Shown here piece after piece: positions 56,154 through 64,000 of a stretch of 64,000 bases of DNA; within the stretch, counting starts at the first letter, position 1, and the number at the start of each line of letters is the position of its first letter. Origin of the DNA: Loigolactobacillus jiayinensis (GTDB lineage Bacteria > Bacillota > Bacilli > Lactobacillales > Lactobacillaceae); contig NZ_RHOF01000013.1 in the NCBI RefSeq assembly GCF_003946445.1, positions 1 through 64,000 of the forward strand, read 5' to 3'. The notes beneath the pieces are model-generated. The model did no database searches. It saw only the letters and a program-made list of their open reading frames with translations, and was not told the origin of the DNA. A program made the translations under genes and the position numbers.

Positions 56154-59100
56154 ATGGGGTATAGAATAGGATTAGATGTGGGTATTACTTCAACCGGGTA
56201 TGCTGTCTTAAAAACGGATAAAGCAGGAAATCCATATAAAATTTTAACACTAGATTCAGTGATTTATCCACGGGCTGAAAATCCTAAAACAGGTGCTTCA
56301 TTAGCTGAACCGCGGCGGATAAAACGAGGATTACGGCGACGTACTCGCCGAACCAAATTTCGAAAGCAACGAACACAACAATTATTTGTACATAGCGGTT
56401 TATTATCTAAGGCTGAAATTGAGCAGATCTTAGAGAACCCGCAAACCCATCATTCAGTTTATGAACTCCGCGTGGCTGGACTTGATCGACGTTTGACTAA
56501 CAATGAATTATTCCGTGTGCTTTATTTCTTTATTGGCCACCGAGGATTTAAATCGAATCGTAAGTCTGAGCTCAACCCAGAAAATGAAGCCGATAAAAAG
56601 CAAATGGGTCAGTTGCTTAATTCAATTGAAGCTATCAAAAAAGATATGGCTGAAAAGGGATACCGTACGGTTGGTGAGTTGTATGTAAAAGATTCTAAAT
56701 ATACGGATCACAAACGTAATAAAGGCTATAATGATGGCTATTTAAGTACGCCAAATCGGCAAATGTTAGTTGATGAAATTAAGCAGATTTTGGATAAGCA
56801 ACGTGAATTGGGTAATGAAAAGTTGACTGATGAGTTTTATGCAACTTATTTACTGGGTAATGAAGACCATGCTGGTATTTTTCAAGCACAGCGGGATTTT
56901 GATGAAGGCCCTGGGTCTGGTCCTTATGCCGGTGATCAAATCAAAAAGATGGTTGGAAAAGATATTTTTGAGCCAACTGAGGATCGTGCGGCTAAAGCAA
57001 CCTACACTTTCCAATACTTTAACTTGTTACAGAAGATGACTAGTTTAAATTATCAGAATACAACTGGCGATAATTGGCATCCATTAAATGGTCTTGAGCG
57101 ACAAGCAATTATTGATACTGTTTTTGCAAAAGCGGAGAAACCAACTAAAACTTATAAACCGACAGATTTTGGCGAACTACGTAAGTTATTAAAATTACCA
57201 GATGACGCTCGATTTAATCTGGTCAATTATGGTAGTTTGCAAACGCAAAAGGAAATTGAAACTGTTGAAAAGAAAACACGGTTTGTTGATTTCAAAGCCT
57301 ATCATGATTTGGTGGGGGCATTACCAGAAGAAATGTGGCAGAATCGCCAACTGTTAGACCACATCGGAACTGCGTTGACTTTATATTCAAGTGATAAACG
57401 ACGTCAGCGCTATTTTGCTGAGGAGTTAAACTTGCCTAAAGAACTGATTGACGTTCTTTTGCCGTTAAATTTTGCTAAATTTGGTCATTTATCGATTAAA
57501 TCAATGCAGAATATTATTCCGTATCTGGAAATGGGTCAGGTTTACAGTGAAGCAACAACTAATGCTGGTTATGATTTCCGCAAAAAGGAAATTTCAAAAG
57601 ACACGATTCGTGAAGAAATTGCTAATCCAGTTGTTCGCAGAGCGGTAACAAAAACTATTAAAGTAGTTGAGCAAATTATTCGTCGTTACGGTAAACCAGA
57701 TGGCATTAATATTGAGTTAGCGCGTGAATTAGGTCGTAATTTTAAAGAAAGAGGCGATATACAAAAGCGCCAAGATAAGAATCGCCAAACTAATGATAAA
57801 ATTGCCGCTGAATTAACTGAATTGGGTATGCCAGTTAATGGTCAGAATATTATTCGCTATAAATTACACAAGGAACAGAATGGTATTGATCCTTATACTG
57901 GCGATCAGATTCCATTTGCGAGTGCGTTTAGCGCCAGTTATGAGGTTGACCATATTATTCCCTACAGTATCAGTTGGGATGATAGCTATACCAATAAAGT
58001 GCTTACTAGTGAAAAATGTAATCGCGAGAAAGGTAATCGGATTCCGATGGCTTATTTAGCCAACAATGAAAAGCGGACCAATGCATTGATTAACGTGGCG
58101 GACAACGTGATCCGTAATTCGCGTAAACGACAAAAGCTTTTGAAGCAGGAGTTAAGTGCCGAAGAGCAAAAAGACTGGAAGCAACGGAATATAAACGACA
58201 CGCGTTTTATTACCAAAGTCCTTTATAATTATTTCCGACAGGCAGTTGAATTTAATCCTGAATTGGATAAAAAACAACGCGTCTTGCCTTTAAATGGTGA
58301 AGTTACATCGAAGATCCGTAGTCGTTGGGGCTTCCTTAAAGTACGTGAAGATGGCGATTTACATCATGCAGTTGATGCTGCCGTAATCGCAGCAATTACG
58401 CCTACTTTTATCCAGCAAGTAACTAAATATAGCCAACGGCAAGAAGTCAAAAATAATCGCGCCTTATGGCATGAGACTGAAATCGATAAATCTGAATATA
58501 GAGCAGAAGAGAATCGAATGAATGCTAAGTTATTTGATAAAATTTTCAACGGATTCCCATTACCATGGCCAGAATTCCGTGATGAATTACTAGCTCGTAT
58601 CTCTGATAATCCCGCAGAAATGATGAAGAGTAGGAGTTGGAATACGTATACACCAGTCGAAATTGCTAAATTAAAGCCAGTATTTGTTGTCCGCCTAGCT
58701 AATCATAAAATATCAGGGCCAGCACATTTAGATACGATTCGCAGTGCCAAATTATTTGCCGAAAAAGGAATCATACTGAGCCGCGTTAGCATCGCCAAAC
58801 TGAAATTAAATAACAAAGGTCAGATTGCCACTGGGGATGGTGTTTATGATCCCGAGAATAGTAATAATGGCGATAAGGTGGTTTATTCAGCAATCAAAAC
58901 GGCATTAGAGGCTCATAACGGTTCTGGTGAATCGGCGTTCCCAGAGGGCTATTTAGAGTATATGGACCATGGCACTAAGAAATTAGTGCGTAAAGTCCGA
59001 GTGGCTAAGAAATCTTCATTACCAGTACTGCTAAAGAATAAAGCAGCTGCTGACAATGGTTCGATGGTACGAATTGATGTCTTTAATACTGGCAAGAAGT

Positions 59101-59519
59101 TTGTGTTTGTACCAATTTACGTTAAGGACACGGTTGACCGGGTATTGCCAAGTAGGGCAGTTGTTGCAAATAAACCACATTCATATTGGTATCAAGTTAC
59201 TGAAGATGATCAGTTTTGTTTTTCTCTGTATCCAGGAGATATGGTGCATATTGAATCTAAGAAAGGATTTAAACCTAAACTTTCAAACAAAGAAAGTGAT
59301 TCTGATATTATGCCAATTAAGAATTTTTATGGTTATTTTGATAGTGCGGATATCGCTACTGCGAGCATCAAGGTTCGTTCACACGATAGTTCGTACACGG
59401 CAAAAAGTATCGGCATTGCTGGGCTGTTAGCATTCGAAAAATACCAAGTCGACTACTTTGGCCGTTATCATAAAGTTCATGAGAAGAAGCGTCAGTTATT
59501 CGTTAAGCGAGATGAGTAA
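56154..59519 (+). CDS. cas9: Cas9 endonuclease, compact type II-C
   Basis: 1121-aa RNA-guided nuclease. RuvC-I opens the protein (IGLDVGITSTGYAVL, catalytic D8). An arginine-rich bridge helix follows at about residues 54-75. RuvC-II is INIELARELGR with E521. The HNH domain has YEVDHIIPYSISWDDSYTNK with H600 (D599). RuvC-III is GDLHHAVDAAVIAA with H738 and D741. The remaining part to the end is the PAM-interacting region. All nuclease residues are intact. Sequence blocks (AENPKTGASLAEPRR, HRGFKSNRKSE, TKFGHLS-like KFGHLSIKSM, FEKYQVD near the end) resemble the Geobacillus Cas9 group. cas1 and cas2 follow; csn2 and cas4 are absent, which defines subtype II-C. PAM unknown. Confidence 0.96.
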   Translation: MGYRIGLDVGITSTGYAVLKTDKAGNPYKILTLDSVIYPRAENPKTGASLAEPRRIKRGLRRRTRRTKFRKQRTQQLFVHSGLLSKAEIEQILENPQTHHSVYELRVAGLDRRLTNNELFRVLYFFIGHRGFKSNRKSELNPENEADKKQMGQLLNSIEAIKKDMAEKGYRTVGELYVKDSKYTDHKRNKGYNDGYLSTPNRQMLVDEIKQILDKQRELGNEKLTDEFYATYLLGNEDHAGIFQAQRDFDEGPGSGPYAGDQIKKMVGKDIFEPTEDRAAKATYTFQYFNLLQKMTSLNYQNTTGDNWHPLNGLERQAIIDTVFAKAEKPTKTYKPTDFGELRKLLKLPDDARFNLVNYGSLQTQKEIETVEKKTRFVDFKAYHDLVGALPEEMWQNRQLLDHIGTALTLYSSDKRRQRYFAEELNLPKELIDVLLPLNFAKFGHLSIKSMQNIIPYLEMGQVYSEATTNAGYDFRKKEISKDTIREEIANPVVRRAVTKTIKVVEQIIRRYGKPDGINIELARELGRNFKERGDIQKRQDKNRQTNDKIAAELTELGMPVNGQNIIRYKLHKEQNGIDPYTGDQIPFASAFSASYEVDHIIPYSISWDDSYTNKVLTSEKCNREKGNRIPMAYLANNEKRTNALINVADNVIRNSRKRQKLLKQELSAEEQKDWKQRNINDTRFITKVLYNYFRQAVEFNPELDKKQRVLPLNGEVTSKIRSRWGFLKVREDGDLHHAVDAAVIAAITPTFIQQVTKYSQRQEVKNNRALWHETEIDKSEYRAEENRMNAKLFDKIFNGFPLPWPEFRDELLARISDNPAEMMKSRSWNTYTPVEIAKLKPVFVVRLANHKISGPAHLDTIRSAKLFAEKGIILSRVSIAKLKLNNKGQIATGDGVYDPENSNNGDKVVYSAIKTALEAHNGSGESAFPEGYLEYMDHGTKKLVRKVRVAKKSSLPVLLKNKAAADNGSMVRIDVFNTGKKFVFVPIYVKDTVDRVLPSRAVVANKPHSYWYQVTEDDQFCFSLYPGDMVHIESKKGFKPKLSNKESDSDIMPIKNFYGYFDSADIATASIKVRSHDSSYTAKSIGIAGLLAFEKYQVDYFGRYHKVHEKKRQLFVKRDE

Positions 59520-59521
59520 TT

Positions 59522-60424
59522 ATGGCCTTTCGGAATTTATACATTCAAAATCCAGCACGCCTGAGTATTGCTAAAAGTCAGTTAGTAATTCAACAGGAAG
59601 AGCGCTACACCGTTCCAGTGGAGGATATTTCTAGTATTATGATTGAGCACAAACAATGTACGATCACAGCGCCAGCACTATCCTTTTTGGCTGAGCATCA
59701 AGTAGCGGTGTTTACGTGTGATCAGAAGCATCTGCCGTGTGCAGTTGTTTTACCACTGGGTCAGTATTATCGTAAATTAGAGGCATTAGAGTCCCAGTTA
59801 CATGTACGGACTAAAACTAAAGCGCGTTTGTGGCAGAAACTGATGAAGCAAAAGATTGAGAATCAGGCTAAAGTTTTAGAGTTAAATCACTGTAAAAACA
59901 TTGCCGAGCTTAACTTTTTAGCAACCCAAGTTACTGAGGGTGATAAAACATTTAAGGAATCACGGGCGGCACGGCTTTACTTTATGGGACTTTTTGGTGA
60001 TAAATTTAATCGGCGAAATGAAGATGTTATGAATGGTGCTTTAAACTATGGTTACGCAATTATTCGCGGTATCATTGCACGTGATATTTGTGCGTATGGT
60101 TTTGAGCCAGCATTTGGCGTATTTCATAAAAACGAGCTAAATCCATTCAATTTAGCTGATGATTTAATTGAGCCGTTTCGCGCGTACGTTGATTTATGGG
60201 TTTATGAACATCAAGCTGATTTAAAGGATGGTTTAACCCCTAAGAATAAGCAGGCGTTGTTCCAGCTATTATTTACAGAGGTTCGAATTGATAATGAATT
60301 CCATTCGTTGAGTAATGCGGTTCATAAATCAGTCTCATCGTACACCACTTGTTGTCGTAATAACTCTGCTGCGGGATTAAAGTTGCCGGAACTTATCCCG
60401 TTAGTGGCGCACGAGTATGAGTAG
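59522..60424 (+). CDS. cas1: Cas1 integrase
   Basis: 300-aa spacer-integration nuclease, type II form. The metal-binding triad is visible as E146 (FKESRAARLYF), H202 (GVFHKNELNPFNL) and E217 (ADDLIEPFRAY), with the same spacing (56 and 15) as in other type II Cas1 proteins. It starts 2 bases after the cas9 stop and overlaps cas2 by 8 bases, so the three genes form one operon. Confidence 0.95.
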   Translation: MAFRNLYIQNPARLSIAKSQLVIQQEERYTVPVEDISSIMIEHKQCTITAPALSFLAEHQVAVFTCDQKHLPCAVVLPLGQYYRKLEALESQLHVRTKTKARLWQKLMKQKIENQAKVLELNHCKNIAELNFLATQVTEGDKTFKESRAARLYFMGLFGDKFNRRNEDVMNGALNYGYAIIRGIIARDICAYGFEPAFGVFHKNELNPFNLADDLIEPFRAYVDLWVYEHQADLKDGLTPKNKQALFQLLFTEVRIDNEFHSLSNAVHKSVSSYTTCCRNNSAAGLKLPELIPLVAHEYE

Positions 60425-60740
60425 CAAATATATGCGTTTATTAGTTATGTTTGATTTACCAGTAGTAAAGGCAAAAGATCGCCGTGCAGCCGCAAAATTC
60501 CGGCAGTATTTATTAGGCGAAGGCTACGTAATGATGCAATATTCAGTTTATTATCGCATCGTTAACGGCTATGATATGTCAAAAAAATACGAGCTGCGGC
60601 TAGATGATAATTTGCCCGAAAAAGGGTCAGTGAGATTATTGGTTATAACCGAGAAACAATTCGATGAAATGCGTCTGTTAGTGGGCGATCCGCTGCCTAA
60701 CGAAGAAAAAGTTGATAGTGGCCAGATGACCACTTTTTAG
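60417..60740 (+). CDS. cas2: Cas2
   Basis: 107-aa ferredoxin-fold partner of Cas1 in spacer acquisition. The opening MRLLVMFDLPVVKAKDRR has the conserved Asp (D13 from the first ATG at 60417; an ATG five codons on is also possible), and the core block GYVMMQYSVYYR is typical. It is followed by a terminator and then the array. Confidence 0.95.
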   Translation: MSSKYMRLLVMFDLPVVKAKDRRAAAKFRQYLLGEGYVMMQYSVYYRIVNGYDMSKKYELRLDDNLPEKGSVRLLVITEKQFDEMRLLVGDPLPNEEKVDSGQMTTF

Positions 60741-60745
60741 ACAAG

Positions 60746-60785
60746 CGAAAGAGCCTGATATCCGCGTGATATCAGGCTCTTTTTG
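60746..60785 (+). terminator. Terminator between cas2 and the CRISPR array
   Basis: GAGCCTGATATC and GATATCAGGCTC form a 12-bp stem followed by TTTTT on the plus strand. On the minus strand only three T follow, so it would stop array transcripts less well. Confidence 0.88.
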
Positions 60786-60792
60786 TGTACTG

Positions 60793-63700
60793 GATCTATT
60801 TTAGCTGAAAACTGAAGGAATCAATAGCTAAGACTGTCTCATAGTCTTAGTACCGTAGATCTATTTTAGCTGAAAACTGAAGGAATCAATAGCGTCTTAC
60901 AAGCAGACTTATACGACAACTGTGATCTATTTTAGCTGAAAACTGAAGGAATCAATAGCAATCTGTACTTGCGATGTTAGCCACTCATGATCTATTTTAG
61001 CTGAAAACTGAAGGAATCAATAGCGCGTCTGAGTGCGTTAAAATAGGATATACAGATCTATTTTAGCTGAAAACTGAAGGAATCAATAGCGACTGATAAC
61101 GGTTATAACGGTACCACAACGATCTATTTTAGCTGAAAACTGAAGGAATCAATAGCGCATTGTGACGTAAGTATCACCTGTCATGGATCTATTTTAGCTG
61201 AAAACTGAAGGAATCAATAGCGAAAAAGGCCAGTGATTCATCGTTGCTGGTGATCTATTTTAGCTGAAAACTGAAGGAATCAATAGCTAAAGTCGTTACA
61301 TCGACAGAATGAAGCAGATCTATTTTAGCTGAAAACTGAAGGAATCAATAGCATCAACTGCACTGTCAGCTGTCGATCGTGCGATCTATTTTAGCTGAAA
61401 ACTGAAGGAATCAATAGCCACGGTGAATAAATATTGTCCTTATTTTACGATCTATTTTAGCTGAAAACTGAAGGAATCAATAGCCCATTAGCTGCTTGAT
61501 CGCATCTCCCATTGGATCTATTTTAGCTGAAAACTGAAGGAATCAATAGCGTAAAGCGTCCTATTAATCTGTCGATATTAGATCTATTTTAGCTGAAAAC
61601 TGAAGGAATCAATAGCGGCTGTTACCAACATCAATCACAACTTGGGGATCTATTTTAGCTGAAAACTGAAGGAATCAATAGCATGCTTAATATTGGCTTA
61701 GGGCTACCGACTGATCTATTTTAGCTGAAAACTGAAGGAATCAATAGCAATAATCTGCTTAACCGCAGGTACACCAATGATCTATTTTAGCTGAAAACTG
61801 AAGGAATCAATAGCGTGAAAGCATGAACTATAGCGAAAAAGTTTGATCTATTTTAGCTGAAAACTGAAGGAATCAATAGCAGGCTTAGTCAAGCAGTTAA
61901 CCGGCGGTGAGATCTATTTTAGCTGAAAACTGAAGGAATCAATAGCTATAATAAGCGTGCACCGTTTACCATTAGGGATCTATTTTAGCTGAAAACTGAA
62001 GGAATCAATAGCAAATATAATCATCATCAGCGCTGTCAACTCGATCTATTTTAGCTGAAAACTGAAGGAATCAATAGCTCCTTGACCTGTAACAATGATA
62101 TCTAGTTGGATCTATTTTAGCTGAAAACTGAAGGAATCAATAGCAGACAAACCGCAGATTCAAAGCTTTCTAGAGATCTATTTTAGCTGAAAACTGAAGG
62201 AATCAATAGCATGCCAGACCCACAATATCGGTATTTGATTGATCTATTTTAGCTGAAAACTGAAGGAATCAATAGCGGGACTTATTATAAAGACCCTACA
62301 GCGGCCGATCTATTTTAGCTGAAAACTGAAGGAATCAATAGCGCCTATCATGATTCAGTACCAGCTATTCGAGATCTATTTTAGCTGAAAACTGAAGGAA
62401 TCAATAGCCGGCTGTCGCTTTATTAATAGATTTCTCTCGATCTATTTTAGCTGAAAACTGAAGGAATCAATAGCTTGCGTTAGCAGCCTTTTTTACTAAT
62501 ACAGGATCTATTTTAGCTGAAAACTGAAGGAATCAATAGCCCAATCAGTTGCGTGAGAACCGAGCTCTAGGATCTATTTTAGCTGAAAACTGAAGGAATC
62601 AATAGCCCCAGCAATGGGCGTTCTTTTCGCGTACATGATCTATTTTAGCTGAAAACTGAAGGAATCAATAGCAGACGGCATCTATACTGTCGATCACAAA
62701 GAGATCTATTTTAGCTGAAAACTGAAGGAATCAATAGCACAGTAGTTTGGGCTATCCAGTTATCATAAGATCTATTTTAGCTGAAAACTGAAGGAATCAA
62801 TAGCCTGCACACAGTTTTAGAGTTCGCTTTTTGAGATCTATTTTAGCTGAAAACTGAAGGAATCAATAGCTATACGTTATGCTGGGTTGCTGTCCATGTT
62901 GATCTATTTTAGCTGAAAACTGAAGGAATCAATAGCAGGATGTCGTTAACCAAAATCTAAAAAAATGATCTATTTTAGCTGAAAACTGAAGGAATCAATA
63001 GCGATCACATGCCAAACAATACTTGCATAAGTGATCTATTTTAGCTGAAAACTGAAGGAATCAATAGCTAATCAGCCCATGATGACAGCAGAAATTGCGA
63101 TCTATTTTAGCTGAAAACTGAAGGAATCAATAGCTTCTTGCAGCCAGAGATTTAGGTTTTTGTTGATCTATTTTAGCTGAAAACTGAAGGAATCAATAGC
63201 ATTATCCAATAACAGATATAGAATTCAATAGATCTATTTTAGCTGAAAACTGAAGGAATCAATAGCAAACTCTTATCTATTGAATCCGGTAAAAAAGATC
63301 TATTTTAGCTGAAAACTGAAGGAATCAATAGCGTGCTGTTGCTGAATCAGCAATATAGAATAGATCTATTTTAGCTGAAAACTGAAGGAATCAATAGCCT
63401 GGAATATCCACGCTTTTCTACAATGTCTGATCTATTTTAGCTGAAAACTGAAGGAATCAATAGCTTGTGAGCGCTGATCCAAGAAGCAATGCCGGATCTA
63501 TTTTAGCTGAAAACTGAAGGAATCAATAGCCTATATGCAAACAGACCAGTATCTGTATGATCTATTTTAGCTGAAAACTGAAGGAATCAATAGCGTAGTA
63601 TGTGAATGGTGCCAAATGTTCGTGGATCTATTTTAGCTGAAAACTGAAGGAATCAATAGCTGATTTCTGCTTAACACCTGCCGATTGTGCGATCTATTTT

Positions 63701-63990
63701 AGCTGAAAACTGAAGGAATCAATAGCCAACAGCAACCGGCACGTCATTTGCCTTGAGATCTATTTTAGCTGAAAACTGAAGGAATCAATAGCGGCAAGAC
63801 GCATTTAACATTAGGCCACAAAGATCTATTTTAGCTGAAAACTGAAGGAATCAATAGCCCGGTACTGCTGCAGCGACTAGCACGTACAGATCTATTTTAG
63901 CTGAAAACTGAAGGAATCAATAGCATCAGTTTGCAGCTTGGCTTCAACCTGCTTGATCTATTTTAGCTGAAAACTGAAGGAATCAATAGC
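60793..63990 (-). CRISPR. Type II-C CRISPR array, 49 repeats in window, continues past the edge
   Basis: 49 identical 36-bp repeats beginning GATCTATTTTAGCTG and ending GGAATCAATAGC on the plus strand, separating 48 complete spacers. Ten bases of a 49th spacer follow to position 64000. 43 spacers are 30 nt, four are 29 nt (spacers 1, 3, 6, 8 counted from cas2) and one is 28 nt (spacer 42). Read on the minus strand, the repeat starts GCTATTGATTCC and ends CAGCTAAAATAGATC, resembling II-C repeats that carry a promoter -10 near their 3' end. The array is therefore taken to be transcribed towards cas2, with its leader outside the window. No degenerate repeat was seen. Confidence 0.97.
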
Positions 63991-64000
63991 GTCATAATTA

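Noticed and set aside
59056-59430. A 124-aa frame inside cas9 on the same strand
   Set aside because: Fully covered by the intact cas9 frame and unlike any family; a shadow of the coding sequence.
60793-63990. Reading the CRISPR array from the plus strand
   Set aside because: The plus-strand repeat has no promoter-like 3' end and resembles known II-C repeats only when reversed. A terminator, not a leader, separates cas2 from the array.

Overview
The window looks like chromosome of a low-to-mid GC Lactobacillaceae species. Gene families and order resemble Loigolactobacillus (formerly Lactobacillus) coryniformis and relatives, but this is an inference because no rRNA gene is present. Supporting signs are an L-2-hydroxyacid dehydrogenase of the L-HicDH type, AGGAGG-type ribosome binding sites with frequent GTG/TTG starts, a cydABCD operon without a full menaquinone pathway, and the pcrA-ligA-camS-gatCAB-dagK-rlmD order typical of Bacillota.

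Layout. 1-3.5 kb: L-2-hydroxyacid dehydrogenase (-) and a DUF2207 membrane protein (+). 3.5-7.6 kb: a minimal ethanolamine cluster (eutB, eutC, APC-type permease, all -) with no microcompartment genes; its promoter region carries two near-identical 19-bp palindromes. 7.7-18.6 kb: a Na+/K+-ATPase-like P-type ATPase, nrdI, an MFS exporter divergent from an HxlR regulator, a DUF2187 protein, ktrB-ktrA potassium uptake, an orphan 107-aa gene, a gene-free segment full of inverted repeats, and an MFS/DUF4811 drug-efflux pair. 18.7-25.1 kb: cardiolipin synthase, phosphoglycerate-mutase-like phosphatase, HAD phosphatase, GT8 glycosyltransferase, GH31 glucosidase. 25.3-32.4 kb: cydABCD (cytochrome bd oxidase and its ABC exporter) followed by a MenA-like prenyltransferase. 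32.5-36.6 kb: serC-serA, an aromatic-acid-exporter-like protein, a membrane-anchored glucosaminidase. 36.7-41.6 kb: purine metabolism, with a guanine-class riboswitch controlling xpt-pbuX, then a divergent PurK-like ATP-grasp protein and purB. 41.7-55.9 kb: information-processing block pcrA, ligA, camS, a glutamate/dicarboxylate symporter, gatCAB, dagK, rlmD, then a PPOX-fold protein.

56.1 kb to the right edge: a type II-C CRISPR-Cas locus. It has a compact 1121-aa Cas9 of the Geobacillus/Neisseria type with all catalytic residues visible, Cas1, Cas2 and no csn2. A long array of 49 identical 36-bp repeats with 48 complete spacers runs off the window. Repeat sequence and an embedded promoter-like motif indicate that crRNAs are read from the minus strand, towards the cas genes. 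No tracrRNA or anti-repeat was found on the cas side, so it probably lies beyond position 64000. The five spacers that are not 30 nt are strongly concentrated near cas2.

Besides CRISPR, the most unusual signals are: a shared structured leader in front of dagK and rlmD, with a related stem in front of purB; the twin operators of the eut promoter; the PurK-like protein that has lost signature motifs; and the hairpin-rich gene-free segment at 16.0-16.4 kb.
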